NCBI GenBank assembly: GCA_013042055.1
Contig: JABDQW010000228.1
Location: 1-43,363 of the forward strand
Length of the DNA: 43,363 bases
Source: Gammaproteobacteria bacterium
GTDB lineage: Bacteria; Pseudomonadota; Gammaproteobacteria; SZUA-229
Direction: 5' to 3'
Shown piece after piece: positions 24,579 through 34,754 of the stretch. Position 1 is the stretch's first letter; each line of letters starts with the position of its first letter. The notes beneath the pieces are model-generated. The model saw only the letters and a list, made by a program, of their open reading frames with translations. It was not told where the DNA came from and did not search any database. The position numbers and the translations under genes are program-made.

Positions 24579-26387
24579 CTACCACGGCTCTTTAGCCTCA
24601 GCCTGGTTCGGAATTTGCCGGTATTGGTATATGAACTTACGCCGCATCAGGCCGCCCGGATCATCCGGAATTCTTCGCAGCCATTGTTCCATGGCCTGCT
24701 CGCTTTCAACGGTTTCGGCATCTTCCTGTTCAATCGCTTCGTGCTGCTGCTGTGCCTCGAGCGCTTGCTCGGTGCTGTCCTGTTGCTGTTCAGGCTGCGG
24801 TACATCGGCCTGCTCCTGGTCCTGTTTCTCGGATTCCTGTTGATCCTGTTTTTCGTTGAGGTCCGTTAGCTGGTCCCGCTGATGTTCCTTAGCTTGTTGT
24901 TGATCACCGGTCTGATTACTCTGCGTTTGTTCCTTCGACTGCTGGTCCTGTTGCTGGTTCTGTGACGCATCCTGTTGTTGCTGTTGCTGTTCTTGCGACT
25001 GCTGTTGTTGCAGCGCTTGTTCGACCAATTCACGGTTAAAGCGTGCGTCCTCGTTGCTGGGATCGATAGTCAGGGCCTCGTCATAGGCCTTGATCGCTTC
25101 TTCAAAACTACCCAGTCTGGCGAGCACGTTACCCTTGTTGTAATAGTCCGTACTACTGCCAGGTGACGTCAGCAGCTCATTAGCCATGTCATAGTTACCA
25201 GCGCGGTAATGGGCGGCCGCCTTCCAGTCGGTGTTATTGAACAGCTCCGCCGCTTGATTTGCATTACCTTGATTGAACTCCCGCATCGCTTTCTGATCCT
25301 GTCTCAGCCAGAGGTAGTCAAGATCGACAGGGTCCAGCGCATAGGCTAGTTGAGGCGGTGGCAGCGTGAATAATACCAGGCAAATCAGCCAGCCCCGTCT
25401 CGGCCATAATGCGACTAACGGCAGGACCAGCAGCACCAACCAGGGGCCTTCTTCCTGCCAGATGTCAGCTGTGATATCGGTATCCTGTGCATCGGTTTTG
25501 ACACGTTTGGATGTGAACAGCCCGGCCAGTTTCTCGATGTCACTGTCATCGGCCTGCATAGTGACGAACAGGCCACCACCTTTAAGCGCCGCCCGTTGTA
25601 GCTGGGCTGGATCGAGTCTCGGAATCACGATCGCACCCGCATCATTCGTCAGGAAGCCGCCGCTCAAGGGTATCGGGCTGCCTTCGGTTGTGCCGACGCC
25701 CATGACAGACAAGCGATGGCCATTGGCAGTCAGCGCGTTGATTGTGTCTTTGGCTGTATCCGCAATGCCGTCGGTAACCAGCAGCACATCACCGCGGTTG
25801 ATGCCGGCTTGTTCCAGCAGCTCGGTGGACAGTTCGAGTGCGGCTGCCGCGTTGCTGCCCTGCGCGGGCATAAGTCCAGGTTCCAGCGCAGGTACCAGAT
25901 TCGCGATGGTATTGTCATCATCCGTTAGCGGCGTTACCGTGAACGCGGTTGCCGCATAGACGATCAATGCTGTCTGGCCGCCTTTTCTCGCCTTGATCAG
26001 ATCCAGCGCTTTCAGTTTGGCTCTTTCCAGGCGGGAGGGCTTGATGTCTGTTGCATGCATCGATTGCGACAGGTCAAGTGCAATCACCAGGGCCGACTCT
26101 TCAGTAAAGACCGGCTGTGGCAGCTTTTTCCACACCGGTCCGGCCAGCGCAACAATGCTGAGACTGGCTGCGGTGATGATCAGCAACATCGGCAGGATGC
26201 CCGCCTTCGTGCCACCGGCGATCAGGATATAAGGCAGCAACCGATCATCGCAAACCGCTTTCCAGCTACGACTGGTTGCCTTGCTCGTCAGATAGAGCAC
26301 GACGAATAGCATCAGTGGAATAAATGCGTAAAAGGCTTCGGGGCGAAGAAAATGCAGTTGCTCCGGTAAACCCGGCATTATCGCCAC
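24579..26387 (-). CDS. VWA-TPR protein (BatB/BatC fusion)
   Basis: VIALDLSQSMHATDIKPSRLERAK (MIDAS), TPR region, very Gln-rich C-terminal stretch. Confidence 0.9.
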   Translation of the reverse strand: MAIMPGLPEQLHFLRPEAFYAFIPLMLFVVLYLTSKATSRSWKAVCDDRLLPYILIAGGTKAGILPMLLIITAASLSIVALAGPVWKKLPQPVFTEESALVIALDLSQSMHATDIKPSRLERAKLKALDLIKARKGGQTALIVYAATAFTVTPLTDDDNTIANLVPALEPGLMPAQGSNAAAALELSTELLEQAGINRGDVLLVTDGIADTAKDTINALTANGHRLSVMGVGTTEGSPIPLSGGFLTNDAGAIVIPRLDPAQLQRAALKGGGLFVTMQADDSDIEKLAGLFTSKRVKTDAQDTDITADIWQEEGPWLVLLVLPLVALWPRRGWLICLVLFTLPPPQLAYALDPVDLDYLWLRQDQKAMREFNQGNANQAAELFNNTDWKAAAHYRAGNYDMANELLTSPGSSTDYYNKGNVLARLGSFEEAIKAYDEALTIDPSNEDARFNRELVEQALQQQQSQEQQQQQQDASQNQQQDQQSKEQTQSNQTGDQQQAKEHQRDQLTDLNEKQDQQESEKQDQEQADVPQPEQQQDSTEQALEAQQQHEAIEQEDAETVESEQAMEQWLRRIPDDPGGLMRRKFIYQYRQIPNQAEAKEPW

Positions 26388-27325
26388 CTCCGTTTGTACA
26401 GAGCTGCGATGGCGAGCAGGCCGGCCAGTAACAACGCAATAGCGAGAGGCCAGCAGAACAGTGACCGTGTCGGCCGATAACTCTGGGTGTCGCGTTCAAT
26501 GGGTTCCAGTTTGTCGATCAATGCGTAGATCTGTTGGAGTTCAGTGACATCGTGTGCGCGAAAATATTCGCCACCGGTGTTGCGCGCAACCGTTTTCAGC
26601 GTTTGCTCATTGAGCTCGCGGCTGCCGCGCGGACCAATGCCGATGGTATGGATTTTCAAGCCCCTGGCCGCTGCGATCTCGGCTGCCTTCTCGGGGCGGA
26701 GCTCGCCAGCATTACTGACGCCGTCGGTCAGCAAGATCAGCACACGATCCTGGTTGTTTTCGCTGTCAAGGCGTTTTACCGCGAGACCAATCGCATCGCC
26801 GATAGCTGTAGACTTGCCGGCCAGACCGGTGACTGCCTCGTACAGTAATGTCCTGACCGTCGTGCGATCGAAGGTCAGCGGTGCCTGCACATAGGCCTGT
26901 TCTCCGAACAGAATCAGACCGATGCGGTCTCCAACGCGCCGCTCGATGAAATCGCCAGCGACCGCTTTGGTGGCATACAGCTTGGTGACTTTTCGAAAAT
27001 TGTGTTTGAATGCATGATCCATGCTGCCGGACAGATCGATAGCGAGCATCAGGTCGCGGCCACTGACCGGTAGCTCGATCGGTTCGCCGATCCATTGCGG
27101 TTTCGCAGCTGCGCACAACAGGCATGTCCACAGCAACAGATATATCAACAATGGCCAGCGTCGCAGCGTTCGCTGAAAAGCGCCGGTATGGCTGCTTTCG
27201 AAATCGTCCAGGTACGGCACGCGCAGGGCGGCGTCCTTGCCGCTGCCGGCTTCGGGCAATAGCAAGCGGAGCAGGAAGGGAAGCGGCAGCAGCGCAAACA
27301 ACCATGGCCAGCTGAAACTAATCAC
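26378..27325 (-). CDS. batA: VWA-domain protein (BatA)
   Basis: LMLAIDLSGSMDHAF, LILLTDGVSNAG; overlaps the neighbouring Bat genes. Confidence 0.88.
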   Translation of the reverse strand: MISFSWPWLFALLPLPFLLRLLLPEAGSGKDAALRVPYLDDFESSHTGAFQRTLRRWPLLIYLLLWTCLLCAAAKPQWIGEPIELPVSGRDLMLAIDLSGSMDHAFKHNFRKVTKLYATKAVAGDFIERRVGDRIGLILFGEQAYVQAPLTFDRTTVRTLLYEAVTGLAGKSTAIGDAIGLAVKRLDSENNQDRVLILLTDGVSNAGELRPEKAAEIAAARGLKIHTIGIGPRGSRELNEQTLKTVARNTGGEYFRAHDVTELQQIYALIDKLEPIERDTQSYRPTRSLFCWPLAIALLLAGLLAIAALYKRRWR

Positions 27326-27813
27326 CGTGTTTCACCTTTTAACGGTTGTTTTTTCAGCCAGTCCTGACACAGCGAGAACAGGGCTTCGAAATCGGTTTCA
27401 ATGATGCTTTTCGGCGGCAGGTACGGCGCAGTTGCCAGTATTCTGCCGGCACCGTGCTGGAATTCCTTGCGCTGCGCTGTTCTGTCGAGATGCTGCAGCC
27501 ATTGTTCACCGGTCAGGCTGGCGGAATGACTGCGTGGATAAAAGCTGATGCTGGCTCGGCGCATCAATGCCGACAGTGATTTCAACAGCTCTATGCGATC
27601 GTAATCGTCATGGTATCGCTCGCGTAACATGTCGAGCTCATTGCCTACGGTACGTTTCAACAATCGGCGTCTGCTCACAGTTCTGAACAGATAAACAGCA
27701 ACAGTCAATGCAGCAGCGACGATCAGCAACAGCCACCAGCCGGGGGCAGGTGGCCACCAGCCGACCGGGTCCGGCAGATGTATATCACGTAATGGTAAGG
27801 ATTCGGCAGGCAT
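27322..27813 (-). CDS. DUF4381 family protein
   Basis: LRDIHLPDPVGWWPPAPGWWLLLIVAAAL signature. Confidence 0.9.
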   Translation of the reverse strand: MPAESLPLRDIHLPDPVGWWPPAPGWWLLLIVAAALTVAVYLFRTVSRRRLLKRTVGNELDMLRERYHDDYDRIELLKSLSALMRRASISFYPRSHSASLTGEQWLQHLDRTAQRKEFQHGAGRILATAPYLPPKSIIETDFEALFSLCQDWLKKQPLKGETR

Positions 27814-27827
27814 ATGGATCAGCGTTT

Positions 27828-28781
27828 TCAGCGGCGTGTGCGGAATTGGGTGTGTTTGCTAGCAGGGACCCCGAGCCCCTGCTGCAGGCTGGCGAGTACA
27901 TCTTCCTGCGTAGTGATGGAAAGCGTATACATGCGATGCTGCTGGCACAGCTTGACTAGCCCTACCTGACGTTGGTCGAAACGTTGTCGGTATTGCTGGC
28001 GTAAATGTTTGTCGGCGGTGTTGAGCTGCAATTCATTGGTCCCATCGCTGACCTTGTAATTACCGGCGGGCGGCAAGTCGGCTTCGACAGGATCATATAT
28101 CTGGATCAATACGACGTCATTATGATGAGCGATATTGATCAGGTGCATTTCTGCCTGTTCACTCATTTGCCTGAAGTCACTGACAAGAAAAATCAGACTG
28201 CCCGGTCGCGTGACCTTGCGCAGACGCGATAGTGCCTGGTTGGAGTTACGAGCCTGTCGGTGATTCGGCCAGTTCCACGCAGGGTGCCGGCAGGTCTTGC
28301 CGATCAGGTCGAGTACCGCGGATTTGCCACGTCGTGGTTTCAGTTCGACATAATCGTTTCCGGCGAAGATCAGCGCACCAAGGCGGTCATTGTGCGCATT
28401 GGTACTCCAGGCCAGCAGCGTGGCGGCTTTGCTGGCGACCACTGACTTGAAACTGCCCCGGGTCGCGAAAAACATCGATGCGTTCAGGTCCAGGCAAATC
28501 AGTACCGGCCGTTCGCGTTCTTCGCGATAGACCTTGGTGTGCGCTTCACCGGTACGCGCCGTGACGCGCCAGTCCATATTGCGTATGTCATCGCCGGGAA
28601 GATAGAGCCGCGATTCGTCGAACTCCATGCCGCGTCCCTTGAACGAGGACATATAGGCGCCGCCCTGACGTGCATGAATCCGGCTGTTTTGCAGGGGCAG
28701 TTTGCTGGCATCATGTCTGAGTTTGATCAGCGATTGCGGGCTGATCCAGGTGATACCTTCCGTTTTTGGATCCGTGTTCAA
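27828..28781 (-). CDS. DUF58 domain protein
   Basis: GRGMEFDESRLYLPGDDIRNMDWRVTARTGEAHTKVYREERERPV. Confidence 0.93.
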   Translation of the reverse strand: MNTDPKTEGITWISPQSLIKLRHDASKLPLQNSRIHARQGGAYMSSFKGRGMEFDESRLYLPGDDIRNMDWRVTARTGEAHTKVYREERERPVLICLDLNASMFFATRGSFKSVVASKAATLLAWSTNAHNDRLGALIFAGNDYVELKPRRGKSAVLDLIGKTCRHPAWNWPNHRQARNSNQALSRLRKVTRPGSLIFLVSDFRQMSEQAEMHLINIAHHNDVVLIQIYDPVEADLPPAGNYKVSDGTNELQLNTADKHLRQQYRQRFDQRQVGLVKLCQQHRMYTLSITTQEDVLASLQQGLGVPASKHTQFRTRR

Positions 28782-28807
28782 TGCAGTCTTACCCGGTGCA
28801 AATACAG

Positions 28808-29776
28808 CTACGGCACAGCAATGCGTGAGATCAGTTCTCTGATGAATATGTCGGGTGTCACACCTTCGGCTTCAGCCTCATAGCTGAGGATGATGCGATG
28901 ACGCAATACATCGAATGCAATGGATTGAATATCATCCGGATCGACATAATCCCGCCGGGCCAGCCAGGCATGAGCACGGGCACAGCGGTCGAGGGCGATG
29001 GTTGCGCGTGGACTCGCACCATACAATGACCACTGCGCGAGGTCGTCTCCGTAAGCGCCGGGATTACGGGTTGCCAACACCATGTGCACGAGATACTCCT
29101 CGAGATTGTCTGCCATGTACAGCTCGAGCACTTCTTGTCTGGATGCAAACAGGCTTTGCTGAGTAACCTTCTGTAACGGCTGCTCCTTTTCAGAGATGCC
29201 ATTGCGTGCTTCATCACGTGCCAGTGCGAGAATGGCTTTTTCAGCAGCGGCCTCGGGATAGTCGATCGTCACGTGCATCAGGAAGCGGTCGAGTTGCGCT
29301 TCAGGCAGGGGGTAAGTCCCTTCTTGTTCGATCGGATTCTGGGTTGCCATGACCATGAATAACTGAGGCAGCTTATAGGTGACTTTGCCAACAGTGATCT
29401 GTCGTTCCGCCATGGCTTCGAGCAAAGCGGACTGTACTTTAGCCGGTGCTCGATTGATTTCATCCGCGAGGATCAAGTTGTGAAACAGCGGGCCTTGCTG
29501 AAACGCAAACGTGCCATCCTGGGGGCGATAGACTTCGGTACCAGTCAGATCGGCAGGCAGCAGGTCCGGGGTGAACTGGATGCGGTGAAAGTTGCTCTCG
29601 ATACCGTCACTCAACACTTTAATTGCCTTGGTCTTGGCCAGCCCGGGTGCACCTTCCACCAGTAAATGGCCGTCTGCCAGCAATGCAATCAGCATGCGGT
29701 CTACCAGCGTCTCCTGGCCAATGATGTGTTGTTCTACGTATTGTTTGAGATTCTGGATCGTTTCCTGATGAGACAT
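28808..29776 (-). CDS. MoxR-family AAA+ ATPase
   Basis: GAPGLAKTKAIKVL, FNRIQFTPDLLP-like FHRIQFTPDLLPADLTGTEVY, LADEINRAPAKVQSALLEAMAERQITVG. Confidence 0.95.
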   Translation of the reverse strand: MSHQETIQNLKQYVEQHIIGQETLVDRMLIALLADGHLLVEGAPGLAKTKAIKVLSDGIESNFHRIQFTPDLLPADLTGTEVYRPQDGTFAFQQGPLFHNLILADEINRAPAKVQSALLEAMAERQITVGKVTYKLPQLFMVMATQNPIEQEGTYPLPEAQLDRFLMHVTIDYPEAAAEKAILALARDEARNGISEKEQPLQKVTQQSLFASRQEVLELYMADNLEEYLVHMVLATRNPGAYGDDLAQWSLYGASPRATIALDRCARAHAWLARRDYVDPDDIQSIAFDVLRHRIILSYEAEAEGVTPDIFIRELISRIAVP

Positions 29777-29914
29777 ACTTCTGGTTGAGTTTTTATTCGA
29801 TTAGGTCTTATTAACGCTTGTTTGTGACCTTAGCTGTCGCCATTGGTTCATTCATCAAAACAGGCTGCGGGCCAGTGGTATTGTACCTGTAATCCGGTTA
29901 AACTGCGCGCCTCA

Positions 29915-30160
29915 GTACTACACAGGGTGCTCTGTAACCCATCCGGGTTCTATTAGAGATAATCGGGAATCTGGTGCGGCGTTAGATACAAAACCGTCAA
30001 ATCCAGAACTGCCCCCGCAACGGTAATTGGAGAGTATTTGCTAGGGCCTGTTAACACTATGTGGATGCCCAGCGTTAACAGGCCCTAAGACACCACTGTG
30101 AGCGATCATGGGAAGGTTGCAGATACGCAGTTTATCCATTAGTCCGGAGACCGGCCCGCG
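29915..30160 (+). ncRNA. Cobalamin (AdoCbl) riboswitch
   Basis: GGGTGC..AATCGGGAATCTGGTGCGG..AATCCAGAACTGCCCCCGCAACGGTAA..CATGGGAAGG..AGTCCGGAGACCGGCC, upstream of a BtuB-like gene. Confidence 0.9.
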
Positions 30161-30170
30161 TAGTGACTAA

Positions 30171-30207
30171 CCCGGATGTTGTACGAATACTTCGTACAAC
30201 ATCCGGG
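30171..30207. repeat. Perfect 17-bp hairpin CCCGGATGTTGTACGAA-tac-TTCGTACAACATCCGGG
   Basis: Direct inspection; between riboswitch and receptor gene. Confidence 0.9.
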
Positions 30208-30305
30208 CTAACCAGGTTGCGGCGGGCGGCTATGGGGTAGAACATCACTGAACCCAATTCAGTCGCGCGTTCTTTCCTGTTGTCTCCTGTAAGTGGGAGG
30301 TTTCC

Positions 30306-32285
30306 TTGAACAGATCCTTGTTCGTCATTGCGCTCGTGTCGGCAGCGACGCTGAGTAACCTCGCCCATGCAGCCACAGAAATCCCCGCTGTCGTCGTCAG
30401 CGCAGTGCGTGCCGAGCAGACTACACTGACAACCCCGGCCAGCATAACCGTGATCACACGTGAACAGATCGCCACCAGTGGCGCGCGCCATATCGAGGAA
30501 GTGCTGCGCGGGCAGGGAGGTGTTCAGATCAATGACCTTTACGGTGATGGCAGTCGTGCTGCTGTTGGCATGCGCGGTTTTGGTGAAACCGCAGGTTCGA
30601 ACACGCTGGTGCTGGTCGATGGCCGGCGTTTGAACAATCCGGATATCGCCGCGCCGGATCTAAACAGTATCGCGCTGGCAGATATCGAGCGCATCGAGAT
30701 CGTGCAGGGTAGCGCTGGTGTCCTGTTCGGCGACCAGGCTGTGGGCGGAATAATCAATGTCATCACCCGCAAACCCGGCGCTCCCAGGCATCTGTTTAAG
30801 TTGTCGGCCGGCAGCTATAAAACGCTGATGTTGCACGCGGCGACCTCTGAGGCGTTGGATAACGGCGTCAACTATCGTTTGTCACTGGACGCTCGCGAGA
30901 GCGATAACTACCGTGATCATAACGAGGCCTCGTATCTCAACGGCCTCGGCAAGCTCGGTTACGAATATGCTTCCGGTTCCGTTTTTGGTGAGTTGCAGTA
31001 CATCAAAGATGAACTCAATACACCGGGTACGCTGTTCGCTGATGAAGTCATCGAGGACCGCAGGCAGGTCAGCCCGAATTTTGCCAACGATTTTTCCAAT
31101 TCGAATACCGCTGTGGCGCGGTTGGGATTGGTACAGCAATTGAGTGATAACTGGTCCGTTGAAGGCGAACTCACCGGCAGGGATACCAACGGCGAATTTC
31201 GTCTGAGTACCGTGTTCGCAGCCGAGACCGAAGTCAGCACCCAGGACAGGCGGGTGGTCGAATTCACGCCCAGATTGATCGGCATTGTACCTGCAATGAA
31301 CGACACATTACTGACCGTAGGCTCTGATCTGGTGGCCAGCGATTATCAGTTGATGACGCGTTTTGGTGACCAGTTTAATGATCAGTCACAACGGTCACTG
31401 TATGCACAGGCAGTAACACCCGCTACCGAGGTGCTCGATATCACGTTGGGCGTGCGTTATGCTGAAGTCGAAAACGACTTGCGGGATACGGGCACGTTCG
31501 CCATTTTTCCCGGCGGTATCCGCATCGAGGATGATGTGACGGTAGGCACCTTCGGCCTCGCGATCAAGGCGGATCAGAACTGGCGCGTATTATTCCGTGC
31601 CGATCAGAACTACCGATTTGCCAAGATCGATGAATATCTACAGCCTGTGTTTACCCCAACATTTACCCCGGCGATCCTTAAAACACAGCAGGGCTTGTCG
31701 GTAGAGACCGGTGTTGAATGGCTATCAGGGCTGAATAACGCGAAGTTACTGGTTTATCAACTGGATCTTGATAATGAAATCGCCTATGACCCGGTAAATT
31801 TTGCCAATATTAACCTTGATGAAACGCGGCGTAAGGGTGTGATGACCAGTGGTCGCTGGCAGCAGTCGAAGCGACTGGGCTTCAGCGCCAGCTATACCTT
31901 CACCGATGCCGAGGTGTTGAGCGGCCCGTTTGCGAACAAAACGATACCGCAGGTGGCGAAACATTCTGCGATACTCGGCAGTGATTATCAGTTGACGGAT
32001 AAGTGGCAGTTTTATGCCGAATGGTTCGCTATCAGTGACCGTGTTTTTTCCGGTGATTTCAACAACGAACTGGAACGTTTGCCCGGCTATGCACTGATCA
32101 ATCTAAAAGGTGAATACAGCTACAGGGATTTCAGTTTCTCATGCAGAATCAATAATCTCTTGAACAAGAAATATTCAGATGTCGGCCAGTTGAGTTATGA
32201 TCCGAATACGTTTATGGCAACAGAAGCTTTCTTCACCTCACCCGAAATCAATTTTATGCTGACAGCAGCCTGGCAGTTCAGATAA
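30306..32285 (+). CDS. TonB-dependent receptor, BtuB-like
   Basis: TonB box-like EIPAVVVSAV, plug domain (IERIEIVQGSAGVLFGDQAVGGIINVITRK), C-terminal FMLTAAWQFR; preceded by a cobalamin riboswitch. Confidence 0.92.
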   Translation: MNRSLFVIALVSAATLSNLAHAATEIPAVVVSAVRAEQTTLTTPASITVITREQIATSGARHIEEVLRGQGGVQINDLYGDGSRAAVGMRGFGETAGSNTLVLVDGRRLNNPDIAAPDLNSIALADIERIEIVQGSAGVLFGDQAVGGIINVITRKPGAPRHLFKLSAGSYKTLMLHAATSEALDNGVNYRLSLDARESDNYRDHNEASYLNGLGKLGYEYASGSVFGELQYIKDELNTPGTLFADEVIEDRRQVSPNFANDFSNSNTAVARLGLVQQLSDNWSVEGELTGRDTNGEFRLSTVFAAETEVSTQDRRVVEFTPRLIGIVPAMNDTLLTVGSDLVASDYQLMTRFGDQFNDQSQRSLYAQAVTPATEVLDITLGVRYAEVENDLRDTGTFAIFPGGIRIEDDVTVGTFGLAIKADQNWRVLFRADQNYRFAKIDEYLQPVFTPTFTPAILKTQQGLSVETGVEWLSGLNNAKLLVYQLDLDNEIAYDPVNFANINLDETRRKGVMTSGRWQQSKRLGFSASYTFTDAEVLSGPFANKTIPQVAKHSAILGSDYQLTDKWQFYAEWFAISDRVFSGDFNNELERLPGYALINLKGEYSYRDFSFSCRINNLLNKKYSDVGQLSYDPNTFMATEAFFTSPEINFMLTAAWQFR

Positions 32286-32295
32286 CCTATAGCGC

Positions 32296-32958
32296 ATGGA
32301 TTCTGTTTCCACTCCGATTGTTTCCACAACGGCGTTTTCGCTGGCGCTGCATGCAGCGCTGCTCGCTGTGGCTTTTCCGGTAACGGAGTTCATGCATGCC
32401 ACAGGTCAGGGCATAGCGATCGAACTGGTCAGTTCTACCCATGTCTCAAACCAGCGTGAAACCGAACAGGCAGCGAGTAAGCAGGCTTCTGCATCGCAGC
32501 AGCCTCAGCGCGACGATAAATCAAAATCTGACAATGTGGTCGTAACGAAGAAACAACAGCAGATGCGAAAACCGCTGGAAACTTTGGCGCATGGCGCCGC
32601 ACCGGCGCCAGTGGTTAGTGACGATGAAGGTTCACACAACAACATCATCACCCGTTCGACCAATGCTTCCAATCAGCAACTATCCATAATCGAATTGCTG
32701 CACACGCAAATCAGTTCGCACAAACAGTATCCTTATATGGCAAAAAGGCAGCGTCGTGAGGGTATCGCCAGAGTCGAGTTCGTGCTTTCTCCTGACGGCA
32801 GCATCGATGATACACGGCTGGTGCGTTCAAGCCGGGTACGTATGCTCGACAAGGCAGCGCTCGAAGCTGTTCGGGGTATTGACCCGTTCGAACCTGCCCG
32901 AGACTATCTGCATCAGCCGGAGGCGTTCCAGGTCGATGTTGTGTTCAATATACTCTGA
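32296..32958 (+). CDS. TonB family energy transducer
   Basis: N-terminal TM; C-terminal YPYMAKRQRREGIARVEFVLSPDGSIDDTRLVRSSRVRMLDKAALEAVRGIDPF. Confidence 0.9.
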   Translation: MDSVSTPIVSTTAFSLALHAALLAVAFPVTEFMHATGQGIAIELVSSTHVSNQRETEQAASKQASASQQPQRDDKSKSDNVVVTKKQQQMRKPLETLAHGAAPAPVVSDDEGSHNNIITRSTNASNQQLSIIELLHTQISSHKQYPYMAKRQRREGIARVEFVLSPDGSIDDTRLVRSSRVRMLDKAALEAVRGIDPFEPARDYLHQPEAFQVDVVFNIL

Positions 32959-32961
32959 GCC

Positions 32962-33504
32962 ATGGCTAACAGGCTGACAAAAATATACACACGCACTGGC
33001 GATGCCGGTGAAACTGGTAAAGCCGATGGTGGCCGCTTGAGTAAGGATGACAGGCTGATACACGCACAAGGCGATATCGATGAACTCAATAGCTTCATTG
33101 GACTGGTTGCTAGCCAAATCGATGACACGGACTTGAGCTTGCTCTTCAACCGCATCCAGCACGATCTGTTTAATGTAGGTGCGGAGATCAGTATGTCACA
33201 GCCATTGGTATCGGTGAGTGACGTGGCATTTCTAGAGCAGCAACTCGATGAATACAATGTTACGCTACCGCCATTGGAGGAGTTTATTCTTCCTGGCGGC
33301 GGTGAAACCGCGTGCTTGTGTCATGTGGCGCGCGCTGTTTGCAGGCGTGCAGAACGAAGCTTAGTTGCCTTGCATCAGAATGACGCACTTGGTTCTGACT
33401 TGCTGGCGTATATCAATCGATTGTCGGATCTATTGTTCGTACTATCTAGAGTGCTGACTCGGCTTGCCGGTGAGAACGAGGTCTATTGGAAGAAACGCAG
33501 CTAG
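32962..33504 (+). CDS. PduO-type cob(I)alamin adenosyltransferase
   Basis: IYTRTGDAGETGKADGGRLSKDDRLIHAQGDIDELNSFIGL; LPGGGETACLCHVARAVCRRAER. Confidence 0.93.
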   Translation: MANRLTKIYTRTGDAGETGKADGGRLSKDDRLIHAQGDIDELNSFIGLVASQIDDTDLSLLFNRIQHDLFNVGAEISMSQPLVSVSDVAFLEQQLDEYNVTLPPLEEFILPGGGETACLCHVARAVCRRAERSLVALHQNDALGSDLLAYINRLSDLLFVLSRVLTRLAGENEVYWKKRS

Positions 33505-33806
33505 GAGTTCGTTACCGCAGAGGCGCAGAGAACGCAAAGGTTCTATTTGTTGTGCCATCTACATATTCGACTGCCGCGTTTTAGACAAACATATGCATCT
33601 ACGATACGGTTATCATTGCTGGATATGTTTAATATATCGTTAATTGCATCAATTGCTTGATGATCAGAGGCGTCGAATGATCTTCGTAGGAGCGGTTTCA
33701 GCCGCGAACAACAGGTCAGTCATACGAAATTGCACTCGCGGCCGAAGCCCCTATTACGAACCATATAAATTCGCTGTGTTCTCTGCGCCTCTGCGGTAAA
33801 TACCAC
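33505..33806. repeat. Nested palindromic intergenic element (outer CCGCAGAGGCGCAGAGAACGCAAAGG, inner GTAGGAGCGGTTTCAGCCGCGAAC)
   Basis: Outer arms at about 33516-33541 and 33775-33800; inner about 33690-33760. Confidence 0.7.
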
Positions 33807-33807
33807 C

Positions 33808-34707
33808 ATGATCAAAATTGGAATCGACCTCGGCGGTACCAAAATCGAAGGCATTGCGTTGTCTGAGGCCGGCGAGGAGTTGTTTCGAGAGCGGGTGCCG
33901 ACACCGGCAGATGATTACCTTGCAATTATGCGATGCATCATCGAACTGGTGCTCGACATGGAACAAACACTTAATCAAAGCGGTAGCGTCGGCGTTGGCA
34001 CACCCGGCGCGGTTTCGCCAGCCTCCGGTTTACTGAAAAATTCGAACACGGTCTGCATGAACGGCAAACCCGTGTACGAGGATCTGAAGCGTTTACTCGG
34101 CCGGGAAATCAGAATCGCCAATGACGCCAATTGTTTCGCATTATCGGAAGCGATCGACGGCGCTGGTGCCGGCGCCGAGGTAGTGTTTGGCGTGATCGTT
34201 GGCACCGGCACCGGCGCGGGCGTGGTCGTCAGGTCACATTCACTCCAAGGGCCCAACGCGATTGCCGGTGAGTGGGGCCACAATCCTCTGCCGTGGCCGC
34301 AGGATCAGGAACGGCCCGGGCCATTGTGTTACTGCGGTAAATCCGGTTGTATCGAGACATGGCTGTCGGGTCCGGGGTTGAGTCGGGACTATCTCGAAAA
34401 ATCCGGTGAGGCATTGGACGCGAAACAGATCGTCGAGCGCGCAACGGCGGGAGACGAGAAGGCCGAATCATGCCTGCAGTATTATGAAGACCGTATGGCC
34501 AGAGGTCTTGCGCATGTGATTAATATTCTCGACCCGGATGTAATCGTGCTGGGTGGTGGTATGGGAAATATCAAACGGCTTTACAGTAATGTACCGAGAC
34601 GCTGGGAAGAGTATGTGTTCTCTGACCGCGTCGACACTAAACTGGTGCCGCCAAAGTTTGGCGACTCGAGCGGTGTGCGTGGCGCGGCGTGGTTGTGGAA
34701 TGACTGA
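33808..34707 (+). CDS. ROK-family sugar kinase (fructokinase/N-acetylhexosamine kinase-like)
   Basis: IGIDLGGTKIEGIAL; CYCGKSGCIETWLSGPGL zinc motif. Confidence 0.92.
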   Translation: MIKIGIDLGGTKIEGIALSEAGEELFRERVPTPADDYLAIMRCIIELVLDMEQTLNQSGSVGVGTPGAVSPASGLLKNSNTVCMNGKPVYEDLKRLLGREIRIANDANCFALSEAIDGAGAGAEVVFGVIVGTGTGAGVVVRSHSLQGPNAIAGEWGHNPLPWPQDQERPGPLCYCGKSGCIETWLSGPGLSRDYLEKSGEALDAKQIVERATAGDEKAESCLQYYEDRMARGLAHVINILDPDVIVLGGGMGNIKRLYSNVPRRWEEYVFSDRVDTKLVPPKFGDSSGVRGAAWLWND

Positions 34708-34754
34708 TGTTGGTTATGTGTGTTAATTAACCGCAAAGGCGGTAAATAACAAGA

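Noticed and set aside
24615-24869. Plus-strand Leu-rich ORF that looks like a TM protein
   Set aside because: Antisense of the CAG/CAA-rich poly-Gln region of the VWA-TPR gene; artefact.
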